The notes under the pieces were generated by a model, which had not been told where the DNA came from, made no database searches, and was given only the letters and a program-made list of their open reading frames with translations. A stretch of DNA of 64,000 bases, taken from NCBI GenBank assembly GCA_008360975.2, contig VLJF02000777.1, forward strand, positions 232,344-296,343. Direction: 5' to 3'. This document shows positions 46,785 through 57,110 of this stretch, piece by piece. The DNA comes from Lichenostomus cassidix (taxonomy: Eukaryota; Chordata; Aves; Passeriformes; Meliphagidae). The number at the start of each line of letters is the position of its first letter. Position 1 is the first letter of the stretch. A program made the position numbers and the translations under genes.

Positions 46785-47645
46785 CCTGTCCCCTGTCCCC
46801 TGTCCCCTGTCCCCAGGCCACTCTCCCCTGTCCCCCTGTCCCCTGTCCCCTGTCCCCTGTCCCCTGTCCCCTGTCCCCTGTCCCCCTGTCCCCTGTCCCC
46901 AGGCCACTCCTGTCCCGTCCCTGTCCTGTCCCTGTCCCTGTCCCCTGTCCCAGGCCTCCTGCCCCTGTCCCCTGTCCCTGTCCCCGGTCCCCTGTCCCCA
47001 GGCCACTTCCTGTCCCCTGTCCCCCTGTCCCCTGCTGTCCCCTGTCCCAGCCACCCTCCTCCCCTGTCCCCTGTCCCTGTCCCCTGTCCCCTGTCCCTGT
47101 CCCCTGTCCCCATCCCTGTCCCCTGTCCCCAGGCCACTTCCTTTGTCCCCTGTCCCTGTCCCCTGTCCCTCCTGTCCCCTGTCCCCTGTCCCCTGTCCTG
47201 GTCCCCCTGTCCCCTGTCCCCTGTCCCCAGGCCACTCTCCCCTGTCCCCTGTCCCCTGTCCCTGTCCCTGTCCCCTGTCCCCTCGTCCCTGTCCCCTGTC
47301 CCTGTCCCTGTCCCTGTCCCCCTGTCCCCTGTCCCTTGTCCCCGTCCCCTGTCCCCTGTCCCCAGGCCCCTGTCCCTGTCCCCTGTCCCCTGTCCCTGTC
47401 CCCTGTCCCCCTGTCCCCAGGCCCTCTCCCTATCTCCTGTCCCTGTCCCCTGTCCCCGTCCCCTGTCCCCCTGTCCCCTGTCCCCTGTCCCTGTCCCCTG
47501 TCCCCCTGTCCCCAGGCCACTCTCCCTATCCCTGTCCCTGTCCCCCTGTCCCTGTCCCTGTCCCCTGTCCCCCTGTCCCCTGTCCCCTGTCCCTGTCCCC
47601 TGTCCCCTGTCCCTTGTCCCCTGTCCCCAGGCCACTCTCCCCGTC
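46785..47645. repeat. (CCCTGT)n array, 0.86 kb
   Basis: CCCTGTCCCCTGTCCC with 6- and 7-bp steps, interrupted eight to nine times by CCCCAGGCCACTCTCC or CCCAGGCC. The minus strand GGGGACAGGGGACAGGGG meets the G-quadruplex rule for hundreds of bases. All six frames are open for long distances for that reason alone. Confidence 0.97.
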
Positions 47646-48025
47646 ACGGGCCGCTGCTGCCACGTGTCCCCAATGTCCCCAGGGCGCCGCTGGGGATCGA
47701 TGGTGACAGCGGTGACAATCGATGGCCATCATTAAACCCTGGGCTCTGTCCGGGGGGGGGATGTCACCCTGTCACCCCTGGGGACCGAGGGTGACACCGA
47801 GGTGACACCAAGGACACTCAGGGCCACCGTGGGAAGGTTGGGAATTGGGAATTTTTGGCGGGAAAAGGGTGGGTGTGGCACAGAGGGACAGGGAGGGGAC
47901 AATGCGGGTGACAGAGGTGTCACCCTCGCTGGTGACAGCTGGGGTGGGTCAGGGTCACACCCTGGGGTCACACCCTGGGGTCACACCCTGGGGTCACCTC
48001 CAGGCCAGCCCTGCAGGGAGGTGAC
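47646..48025. other. unique DNA with a GGTCACACCCTGG run
   Basis: Contains G9 near 47752 and four copies of GTCACACCCTGGG at 14-bp spacing (about 47950-48000). GAGGTGACACCGAGG-type words resemble the CpG-rich array at 49.4-50.2 kb. No gene is supported. Confidence 0.6.
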
Positions 48026-49090
48026 TTTATCCCAAAAAATTGGGGAAAAATTGTGTTTAAAAAGGAGAAAAAAATTGTAAAAATTCTGGAAAAAATTCTG
48101 TAAAATGAAGAAAAAAATTCTGTAAAAATTCTGGAAAAAAAGGGAAAAAATCTGTAAAAATTCTGTTAAAAATTCTGTAAAATTCTGTAAAAACCCCATA
48201 AAACCCAAAAAAAAATGGGGAAAAAATTCTGTGAAAAATTCTGGAAAAAATTCTGTAAACAAAAGAAAAAAATTCTGTAAAAAAAGGAAAAAATTCTGTA
48301 AAAATTCTGTAAAATAATTCTGTAAAAACCCCATAAAATAAAAAATGTAAAAATTCTGTAAAAATTCTGTAAAAAAAAAGAAAAAAATCTGTAAAAAAAA
48401 AAAAATTCTATAAAAATTCTATAAAAAAAAGAAAAAATCTGTAAAAATTCTGTAAAAATTCTGTAAAAAAAGGAAAAATTCTGTAAAAATTCTGTAAAAA
48501 AAAAAAAGGAAAAAAAAAAATCTGTAAAAATTCTGTAAAAATTTCAAAAATCTGTAAAACCCCATAAACCAAAAAAATCTGTAAAAAAAAAAGAAAAAAT
48601 TCTGTAAAAATTCTGTAAAAATTCTGTAAAAATTCTTTAAAAAAAATTCTATAAAAACCCCATAAAACCCCCAAAAAATGGGGAAAAAAATCCCATAAAA
48701 ACCCCAAACAAGCTGCCCATCCCACCCTGCCCATCCCGACAAATTCCCGGCCAAAGCCACCAAGCTGTCACCAAAAAAATTAGGAAAAAAATTCTGTAAA
48801 AAAAGGAAAAAAATTCTGTAAAAAAAAGAAAAAATTCTGAAAAAAAAGAAAAAAAAATCTGTAAAAAAAAAAAGAAAAAATTCTGTAAAAAAAGAAAAAT
48901 TCTGTAAAAATTCTGTAAATCTATAAAAACCCCATAAAACCCCAAAAAATTGGGAAAAAAATTCTGTAAAAAATTCTGTAAAAATTCTGTAAAAAAAAGA
49001 AAAAAATTCTGTAAAAATTCTGTAAAAAATCTGTAAAAAATTCTGTAAAAACCCCATAAAACCCCCAAAAAATTGGGAAAAAAATTGGGA
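48026..49090. repeat. 11-bp AAAAATTCTGT array, ~1.06 kb
   Basis: AAAAATTCTGTAAAAATTCTG with A-run length variation (A5 to A12) and a recurring AACCCCATAAAACCC block near 48183, 48325, 48555, 48652, 48925 and 49050. It is A-rich on the plus strand and T-rich on the minus strand, so minus-strand frames read Phe/Leu/Tyr peptides. Confidence 0.95.
48700..48775. repeat. first copy of AAACAAGCTGCCCATCCC block
   Basis: AAACAAGCTGCCCATCCC, CCCGACAAATTCCCGGCC and AAAGCCACCAAGCTGTCACC here recur at about 49109-49195 (offset about 405 bp) with one or two changes. The right copy ends with CAAGCTGTCACC in triplicate. Confidence 0.9.
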
Positions 49091-49195
49091 AAAAAATTCC
49101 TTAAAAACCCAAACAAGCTGCCCATCCCTCCCTGCCCATCCCGACAAATTCCCGGCCAAAGCCACCAAGCTGTCACCAAGCTGTCACCAAGCTGT

Positions 49196-49360
49196 CCCCA
49201 CCCTGCCGGGGGTCCGAAGGCTCCGGGATCAGCCTGACGGGAATTAATTAACTCTCCTTTAATGAATCCCTCATTAAAACGAGGCACAGCAGCCACCAGG
49301 GCTGGAAGAGCCGCGGTGGCTTTGGGGACACTGCGGGATGTCACTCAGCCACCTCCCTGC
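49196..49360. other. short unique DNA
   Basis: Includes GGGAATTAATTAACTCTCCT and TTTAATGAATCCCTCATTAA, an AT-rich patch with partial dyad symmetry, between two arrays. No coding signal. Confidence 0.4.
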
Positions 49361-50215
49361 AGCCCCGAGTGGCGAGTTAAGGTGGCCTCGACTAGCCCAG
49401 GGTGGGACAAAAGCCACCAAGGTGTCCTGCTGGCGACACCGAGTCCCCCGTGCGACAAGGCTGGCGGTGACCCTCCTGTCACCCCCTGGCGACACCGAGG
49501 GTTCCATCCCCGGATCGCGACTCGGGTGGGTGGGTGGCACAGGCGACACCGATGTCGCCCCTCCCCGCAGCCCCGAGTGGCGAGTTAGTGTCGCCTCGAC
49601 TAGCCCAGGGTGGGACAAAAGCCACCAAGGTGTCCTGCTGGCCACACCGAGTCCCCTCCCCGCTCCACCCCCGTGCGACAAGGCTGGCGGTGACCCTCCT
49701 GTCACCCCCTGGCGACACCGAGGCTTCCGTGCCCGGATCGTCACTCAGGCGGGTGGGTGGCACAGGCGACACCGATGTCGCCCCTCCCTGCAGACCCTCC
49801 TGTCACCCCCTGGCGACACCGAGGGTTCCATCCCCAGATCGCCACTCGGGCGGGTGGGTGGCACAGGCGACACCGATGTCGCCCCTCCCTGCAGCCCCGA
49901 GTGGCGAGTTAGTGTCGCCTGGACTAGCCCAGCGTGGGACAAAAGCCACCAAGGTGTCCTGCTGGCCACACCGAGTCCCCTCCCCGCTCCACCCCCGTGC
50001 GACAAGGCTGGCGGTGACCCTCCTGTCACCCCCTGGCGACACCGAGGCTTCCATCCCCGGATCGCGACTCGGGCGGGTGGGTGGCACAGGCGACACCGAT
50101 GTCACCCCTCCCTGCAGACCCTCCTGTCACCCCCTGGCGACACCGAGGCTTCCATCCCCCGGATCGCGACTCGCCCCGGTGTCGCCTGGGTGGCACAGGC
50201 GACACCGCTGTCGCC
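49361..50215. repeat. CpG-rich higher-order repeat (~208- and ~116-bp forms)
   Basis: GAGTGGCGAGTTA starts at 49367, 49575 and 49899. The full unit contains GTCGCCTCGACTAGCCCAGG, GGTGTCCTGCTGGC, GACAAGGCTGGCGGTGACCC and GGCGACACCGAGG, and ends with GGTGGGTGGCACAGGCGACA. Shorter copies lacking the middle start at about 49793 and 50115 (GACCCTCCTGTCACCCCCTG). Each full unit holds about ten CpGs, well preserved between copies. Confidence 0.92.
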
Positions 50216-50445
50216 CCTGCCGGTGCCACCAGCGCGGCGAGAACAAAGGCGGGAGAGGCCGCGCGGACAAAGGGACAACCCGAGAGTGTCGCTGTCACCT
50301 CGGCGGGGCTGGCTGGACGTCCAGGGGGGACACAACCCCCGATGTCACCCCCGCAGGGTGACACTGGGCGGGTCAGGGTGGCGACCGGAGGAGTTTTATT
50401 TTAAGTTTCCCTCCTCCAGCCCCACGCCCAGCTGGGGATGAGCAG

Positions 50446-51115
50446 AATTTTGGGTGTTTTTTTGGGGGGTTTTGGGGTTTTTAGGGGGTTTTGGGGTTTT
50501 CTATGGGGTTTTGATGGGGTTTTGGGGTTTTTTATGGGGTTTTGGCGTTTTTTATGGGGTTTTGATGGGGTTTGGGGTTTTTTATGGGGTTTTGGGTTTG
50601 GGGGATTTTATGGGGTTTCTATGGGGTTTTTATGGGGTTTTGGGGTTTTCTAGGGGTTTTTATGGGGTTTTGGGGTTTTTAGGGATTTGGGGTTTTTTAC
50701 GGGGTTTTTTATGGGTTTTTGTGGGGGTTTGGGGTTTTTATGGGGTTTTGGGGTTTTTTAGGCGTTTTAGGGATTTTTTATGGGGTTTTGGGGTTTTCGA
50801 TGGGGTTTTTAGGGGGTTTTATGGGGTTTTGGGGGTTTTAGGGGGTTTTGGGGTTTTTAATGGGGTTTTAAATGGGGTTTTGGGTTTTTTGGGGGGGTTT
50901 TATGGGGTTTTTTATGGGGTTTCTATGGGGTTTTTATGGGGTTTTGGGGTTTTTCATGGGGTTTTGGGGTTATTTATGGGGTTTTTTATGGGATTTTGGG
51001 GTATTTTATGAGGGTTCGGGGTTTTTTATGGGGTTTTTATGGGGTTTCAGGGATTTAATGGGGTTTGGGGTTTTTTATGGGTTTTTTATGGGGTTTTTTT
51101 TGGGGGTTTTTCCCT
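50446..51115. repeat. (GGGGTTTT)-type array, ~0.67 kb
   Basis: TTTTATGGGGTTTTGGGGTT with units of about 9-20 bp and almost no C on the plus strand. GGGGTTTTGGGG is the G-quadruplex motif known from ciliate telomeres; here it is embedded between TTTATG or TTTAGG spacers. The 230 bp before it (50216-50445) is CpG-rich unique DNA. Confidence 0.97.
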
Positions 51116-51400
51116 GCAATGAGTGGGGGAAAGGAAGGAAGGAGAGGCAGCAGGTAGGCAAAGCTCATCCGGGAGAAAAATCCACAACCCGACAGCGAAA
51201 ACACCACAATCCGGGGGGCTGGAGAGACGATCCGCACCCCAAAAAACCCCCCCGGAGACCCCCCAGGACTATCCGGAGCAACGACCACCCCCAAAAAAAA
51301 GCCACCCCGACCCCCGCCGGGCTGGGGGGTCACCTCGTCGCGGTCCTTGTCACACACCCCCGGCAGCGCCGCGCACACCCAGCGAACTCCCAGCATTTTT
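51116..51400. other. GC-rich unique DNA with C and A runs
   Basis: Contains CCCCAAAAAACCCCCCCGGA and CCACCCCCAAAAAAAAGCCA. Its right end includes the candidate exon below. Confidence 0.45.
51334..51396 (-). other. weak candidate short coding exon (minus strand)
   Basis: On the minus strand an ATG at 51396-51394 opens 21 codons (MLGVRWVCAALPGVCDKDRD then E), followed directly by GTGACC, which fits a splice donor in phase 0. G or C fills nearly all third codon positions, unlike the repeat-derived frames around it. The start context is an A-run and there is no polypyrimidine tract upstream, so only a first exon would fit. No family is recognised. Confidence 0.15.
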
Positions 51401-51495
51401 TTTTCCTCATTTTTCCCCCATTTTTTTCACCATTTTTCACCATTTTTTCCTAATTTTTCACCATTTTTTCCCAATTTTTCCCCATTTTTTCCCCT
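51401..51495. repeat. ~11-bp CATTTTTCACC/CATTTTTTCCC array
   Basis: About eight units of ATTTTTCACC and ATTTTTTCCCA, T- and C-rich. It sits between unique DNA and a purine tract. Confidence 0.9.
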
Positions 51496-51540
51496 CCCAG
51501 CCCCACCCCAGGCATCACCGCCGCCACGGAGAGAAAGGAT

Positions 51541-51690
51541 CGGGAGGAGGTTGAGAGAAGGAAAAAGAAGGAAAGGAAAGAAAAGGAAGAAAGGAAAGGA
51601 AAGGAAGGAAAAGGAAGGGAAAGAAAGGAAAAGGAAGAAAAAGGGAAAAGGAAAAGGAAAAAGGGGAAAAAAGGGAAAAAGGCAAAAGCC
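51541..51690. repeat. homopurine GGAAA tract
   Basis: GGAAAGGAAAGGAAGG and AAAAGGGAAAAGG over about 150 bp with almost no pyrimidines, beginning GAGGAGGTTGAGAGAAGG. Candidate triplex-forming tract. Confidence 0.93.
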
Positions 51691-51699
51691 AAAAAAACC

Positions 51700-52255
51700 A
51701 CACGAATAAAATAAAAAATACCTGCTACTTAAGAATGGATGCACATAGTGAGAGTGACCTGCCTTGAGAGGGTGTATTCCCCATTCTGCTCGCCTCGCTC
51801 CGCCTGGATTTTTTATTATTATTATTTTTAGGGTTATTTTGGAGGGTTTTTTTCCCTTCGGGAGAAAGGGGTTTCAGGCCCGGCCGAGCGCGGGAGGAGC
51901 GGCGGCGGGGAGTGGGCGCGGGGAGCGCGCCCGGGAGCGCGCCCGGGAGCGCGTGGGAAGCGCGCGGCTCCGCGGAGCGAAAATAATAAATAAATTTCCC
52001 GAATAAATCGGGAAAAAAAAATAAAAAAAAACAAAACAACATCAGCGCATGATGGATGGAGCGGCTCTTCGCCTCGATCTGGAAGGCTCCCGATGGGGTT
52101 TTTTTTGGGGTTTTTTTTGTTGATCGGAGCCGGTGATGGCCGGCGGCGGACGGGAGCGCGCGTGTCGCTGTCGCTGTCGCTGTCGCTGTCGCCGGGTGAC
52201 GGGAGGGGAGAGGCGGCGGGAGCGAGCGGGGGGAGGAGGGGCTGGGGGAGGGAGG
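51700..52255. promoter_or_regulatory. CpG-rich island, possible promoter
   Basis: CpG-dense unique DNA, especially 51870-51985 (GCGCCCGGGAGCGCGCCCGG) and 52135-52230. It includes a (GTCGCT)n run of about five units at 52162-52193. A perfect stem TTTCCCGA-ATAAA-TCGGGAAA sits at 51995-52015, followed by an A-rich run. A minus-strand frame at 52040-52078 reads IEAKSRSIHHALM after a TTCCAG acceptor-like site, but nothing is recognised. Promoter function is inferred from CpG density only. Confidence 0.35.
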
Positions 52256-52261
52256 GAGGGA

Positions 52262-54240
52262 GGGGTGAGGGGACATTGTGGGGTCACCTGGGTCAGGGTG
52301 GGATGGGGACAGAGGGTGGACATCCCCTGTGAGGTTTGGGATTAGTGTAGGGGACGAGGGGACATTGTGGGGTCAGCTGGGACAGGGTGGGATGGGGATT
52401 TAGGGTGGACATCCCCTGTGAGGTTTGGGATCAATGTATGGGGTGAGGGGACATTGTGGGGTCAGGGGGGCTGGAGAGGGGTGGGGACAGAGGGTGGACA
52501 TCCCCTGGGAGGTTTGGGATCGATGGAGGGACGAGAGGACATTGTGGGGTCACCTGGGACAGGGTGGGATGGGGACAGAGGGTGGACATCCCCTGGGAGG
52601 GTTGGGATCAGTGTAGGGGACGAGGGGACATTGTGGGGTCACCTGGGTGGGGTGGGTCAGGGTGGGATGGGGACAGAGGGGGGTAAGGGGACTTTGTGGG
52701 GTCAGGGGGGCTGGAAAGGGATAGGGACAGAGGGTGGACATCCCCTGGGAGGGGTGGGACCGATGAGGGGACCAGGGGACATTGTGGGGTCAGCTGGGAC
52801 AGGGTGGGATGGGGATTTAGGGTGGACATCCCCTGTGAGGTTTGAGATCAGTGTAGGGGGTGAGGGGACATTGTGGGGTCACCTGGGCTGGAAAGGGATG
52901 GGGACAGAGGGGGGTGAGGGGACATTGTGGGGTCAGCTGGGTGGGATGGGGACAGAGGGGGGTGAGGGGAGGTTGTGGGGTCAGGGGGGTTGGAGAGGGG
53001 TGGGGACAGAGGGTGGACATCCCCTGGGAGGGGTGGGGACATCCCCTGGGAGGTTTGGCATCGATGGAGGGACGAGAGGACATTGTGGGGTCAGCTGGGA
53101 CAGGGTGGGATGGGGACAGGGGTTGGACATCCCCCTGTGAGGTTTGGGATCGATGTAGGGGGTGAGGGGACATTGTGGGGTCAGCTGGGACAGGGTGGGA
53201 TGGGGATTTAGGGTGGACTTCCCCTGTGAGGTTTGGGATCAGTGCACGGACAAGGGGACATTGTGGGGTCAGGGGGGCTGGAGAGGGATGGGGACAGAGG
53301 GTGGACATCCCCTGTAAGGTTTGGGATTAGTGTAGGGGACGAGGGGACATTGTGGGGTCACCTGGGTGGGGTGGGTCAGGGTGGGATGGGGACAGAGGGG
53401 GGTAAGGGGACTTTGTGGGGTCAGGGGGGCTGGAAAGGGATAGGGACAGAGGGTGGACATCCCCTGGGAGGGTTGGGATCGATGGGGGGACCAGGGGACA
53501 TTGTGGGGTCAGCTGGGACAGGGTGGGATGGGGATTTAGGGTGGACATCCCCTAAGAGGTTTGGGATCAGTGTAGGGGGTGAGGGGACATTGTGGGGTCA
53601 GGGGGGCTGGAGTGGGATGGGGACAGAGGGTGGACATCCCCTGGGAGGGTTGGGATCACTGGGGGGACGAGGGGACATTGTGGGGTCAGCTGGACCAGAG
53701 TAGGATGGGGACAGAGGGGGTTAAGAGGACATTGTGGGGTCAGCTGGGCTGGAGTGGGATGGGGACAGAGGGTGGACATCCCTTTGGGAGGCTTGGGGTT
53801 GATGGGGCTGTGAGGGGACATTGTGGGGTCACCTGGGTCAGGGTGGGATGGGGACAGAGGGTGGACATCCCCAGGGAGGTTTGGGATTAGTGTAGGGGAC
53901 GAGGGGACATTGTGGGGTCAGCTGGGCTGGAAAGGGATAGGGACAGAGGGGGTGAGGGGAGGTTGTGGGGTCAGGGGGGTTGGAGAGGGGTGGGGACAGA
54001 GGGTGGACATCAGCCTGGAAGGTTTGGGGACATTCCCTCTGAGGTTTGGGATCGATGGAGGGACGAGAGGACATTGTGGGGTCAGCTGGGACAAGGTGGG
54101 ATGGGGACAGAGGGTGGACATCCCCTGTGAGGTTTGGGATTAGCAAGAGGTTTGGGATCGATGGGGTGACGAGGGGACATTGTGGGGTCAGGGGGGCTGG
54201 AAAGGGATGGGGACAGAGGGTGGACAGGCCGTGGGGTGAC
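52262..54240. repeat. ~89-bp GGGGACATTGTGGGGTCA array, ~22 copies
   Basis: GACATTGTGGGGTCA recurs at about 52272, 52361, 52450, 52539 and 52627. Each unit also has CAGGGTGGGATGGGGACAGA, GGGTGGACATCCCCTGGGAG and GTTTGGGATCGATG. Some copies are shortened to about 46-60 bp. The plus strand is very G-rich with at least two GGGGACA words per unit. Long open frames on both strands follow from the lack of stops. Confidence 0.95.
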
Positions 54241-54470
54241 ACTGGGCGGTGATGGGGAACACTGGGAAGTTATGGGGTGACACTGGGAGACCATGGGGTG
54301 GCACTGGAAGGTCACAGGGTGGCACTGGGAGGTCACAGGGTGGCACTGGGACACCATGGGGTGGCACTGGTACATTATGGGGTGGCACTGGTACATTATG
54401 GGGTGACACTGGGATATTACGGGGTGGCACTGGGAGGTTCTAGGGTGGCACTGGGAGGCTATGCCTGTCT
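54241..54470. repeat. 21-bp GTGGCACTGGGAGGTCACAG array, ~11 copies
   Basis: The unit is CACTGGGAGGTCACAGGGTG plus G, 21 bp, with ATTATGGGGTG and CCATGGGGTG subtypes. Confidence 0.94.
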
Positions 54471-54830
54471 CCCCCTCTCTGTCCCCATGTCCCCATGTCT
54501 CCATGTCCCTCTCTGTCCCCATGTCCCCATGCCCCCATGATGTCCCCATGTCCCCTTGTCCCCACGTCCCCTTGTCCCCACGTACCCATGTCCCCTTGTC
54601 CCCTTGTCCCCATGTCCCTCTCTGTCCCCATGTCCCCATCATGTCCCCTTGTCCCCATGTCCCCTTGTCCCCATGATGTCCCCATGTCCCCTTGTCCCCA
54701 TGATGTCCCCATGATGTCCCCTTGTCCTCATGATGTCCCCATGATGTCCCCTTGTCCCCATATCCCCATGTCCCCCTGTCCCTATGTCCCCCTGTCCCCA
54801 TGATGTCCCCTTGTCCCCCTGTCCCCACCA
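54471..54830. repeat. CATGTCCC(C) array
   Basis: CCCATGTCCCCATGTCCCCT and CCCCATGATGTCCC in 9-12-bp steps, with the GATGTCCCCATGATGTCCCC block repeated near 54675-54745. The minus strand is rich in GGGGACA. Confidence 0.95.
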
Positions 54831-54999
54831 GGACACTTTTGGGGTCATTCCTGGCAGGAGGAGCAGGGAGCAGAGCTGAGCTCTCAATAATTCATCTCTG
54901 TTCCTTTTTTTGGCTCTTTTAGCCCAAAAAAGGCTTTGAAGCTTCGCCATGGATGGATGAGACCTGCAGGGTTAGTGAGCCACGAGGGAGCAGAGCTTC
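54831..54999. other. short unique DNA with a strong splice-acceptor-like site
   Basis: TCTCTGTTCC followed by TTTTTTTGGCTCTTTTAG at about 54895-54921 matches a polypyrimidine tract plus AG. The plus-strand sequence that follows reaches the CATCCT array after 80 bp and gives no recognised protein, so no exon is called. Confidence 0.35.
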
Positions 55000-55872
55000 G
55001 TCATTGTCATCGTCATTGTCATCGTCATCCTTATCTTCATCTTCATCCTCATCCTCATCATTATCCTCGTCGTCGTCGTCATCATCATCGTCATCCTCAT
55101 CGTCATCCTCATCCTCATGTTCTTCATCCACATTTTCATCCTCCTACCTTAATCTCATCCTCATCCTCCTCATCTTCATCCTCATCATCCTCATCCTCAT
55201 CTTCATCCTTCGTCCTCCATTGTCATCCTCATCTTCGTCCTCATCTTCATCTTCATCCTAATCTTCATCTTCATCCTCCTCATCCTCATCCTTCGTTGTT
55301 ATCCTCATCATCTTCATCCTCATCATCTTCATCCTCATCATCTTCATCCTCATCCTCCTCCTTTATCCTCATCATCTTCATCCTCATCCTCCTCCTTTAT
55401 CCTCATCATCTTCATCTTCATCCTCATCATTGTCTTCATCTTCATCCTCATCCTCCTCATCCTCATCCTTCATCATTATCCTCATCCTCATCCTCATCTT
55501 CATCCTCTTCATCCTCATCCTCTTCCTGATTTCAAACTTCGTCCTTCTTCCTTATCCTCAGCCTCCTCATCTTCATCCTCATCCTCATCTTCATCACCTT
55601 CATCTTCATCCTCATCCACATCCACATCTTCATTCTCCTCCATTATCCTCATTCTCATCCTCTTCATCCTCATCCTCATCTTCATCCTCGTCTTCATCCT
55701 CATCCTTTATCCTCATCTTCATCTTCTTCATCTTCATCTTAATCCACATCTTCATCCTCCTCCTTTATCCTCATGCTCATCCTCATCCTTTATCCTCATC
55801 TTCATTCTCATCCTTTGTCCTCATCCTCCTCATCCTCTTCATCCTCATCTTCATCATCATCCTCATCCCCAT
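55000..55872. repeat. (TCATCC/TCATCT)n triplet-based array, 0.87 kb
   Basis: TCA, TCC and TCT triplets, such as TCATCCTCATCTTCATCC, with CCTTCGTCCTC and CCTTTATCCTC markers. It is the reverse complement type of the GATGAG array at 20821-22062. Frames read poly-Ser, His-Pro or Ile-Leu; minus strand reads Met/Arg/Lys and Asp/Glu. Confidence 0.97.
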
Positions 55873-57110
55873 CCCACAGAAGGATTTTTGCTCCCCCAAT
55901 CCCATCCCAAACCCCTCAGCCCCAAACAGGATTCAGGGATAAAATCCCATCCATCCCATATCCAATCCCATCCCAAACATCTCAGCCCCAAACAGGGACA
56001 GCTCCATGTTCCATAAATGGGAATTCAGGGATGAAATCTCCTCCATCCCATATCCAACCCCATCCCAAAATCAGCACCAGGGCAGAATTCCCACTCTCCC
56101 AATCCCATCCCAAACCCATCAGCCCCAAACAGGGACAGCCCAGGAGGATTCAGGGATGAAATCCCGTCCATCCCATATCCAATCCCATCCCAAATTCAGG
56201 AACGGGGAAGGATTCCCTCTCCCCCAAATCCCAAATTCAGCACCAGGGCAGAATTCCCTCTCCCCCAATCCCATATCCAATTCCATCCCAAATTCAGGCC
56301 CAGAGCAGAATTCCCTCTCCCCAAATCCCATATCCAACCCCATCCCAAAATCAGGACCAGGACAGAATTCCCTCTCCCCAAATCCCAAATTCAGCACCAG
56401 GGCAGAATTCCCACTCCCCAAATCTCATCCCAAACCCCTCAGCCCCAAACAGGAACAGCTCCATGCTCCATAAATAGGAATTCAAGGATGAAATCTCATC
56501 CATCCCATATTCAAACCCATCCCAAAATCAGCATCAGGACAGAATTCCCACTTCCCCAAATCCCATCCCAAACCCATCAGCCCCAAACAGGATTCAGGGA
56601 TAAAATCCTATCCATCCCATATCCAATCCCATCCCAAATTCAGGAACGGGGAAGGATTCCCTCTCCCCCAATCCCAAAATCAGCACCAGGGCAGAATTCC
56701 CTCTCCCCCAATCCCATATCCAACCCTATCCCAAATTCACCAGGGCAGAATTCCCACTCCCCAAATCCCATATCCAATCCCATCCCAAATTCACCAGGGG
56801 CAGAATTTCCATTCCCCAAATCCCATATCCAATTCCATCCCAAAATCACCACCAGGGCAGAATTCCCTCTCCCCAAATCCCAAATTCACCACCAGGGCAG
56901 AATTCCCTCTCCCCAAATCCCATATCCAACCCTATCCCAAATTCACCACCAGAGCACAATTCCCTCTCCCCAAATCCCAAATTCAGCACCAGAGCAGAAT
57001 TCCCTCTCCCCAAATCCCAAATTCAGCACCAGGGCAGAATTCCCTCTCCCCAAATCCCAAATTCACCACCAGAGCACAATCCCCTCTCCCCCAATCCCAC
57101 CCCAATCCCT
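55873..57110. repeat. GGCAGAATTCCCTCTCCCC array (~40 and ~65 bp forms)
   Basis: Core GGGCAGAATTCCCTCTCCCC then AAATCCCAAATTCAGCACCA (about 40 bp). Longer units insert CCCATATCCAATCCCATCCC. A larger block with CCATCCCAAACCCATCAGCC and CAAACAGGGACAGCTCCATG recurs near 55890, 55965, 56095, 56430 and 56560. About 28 cores. Confidence 0.93.

Noticed and set aside
51725..51784. Minus-strand 19-codon frame beginning MGNTPS, reminiscent of a myristoylated retroviral Gag start
   Set aside because: Only 60 bp before a TAG, with no further retroviral sequence, LTR or primer-binding site around it. A chance match is more likely than an endogenous retrovirus remnant.
54895..54925. Strong acceptor-like site as the start of an exon
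   Set aside because: The following 80 bp before the triplet array contain no recognised protein, so the site alone does not support an exon.
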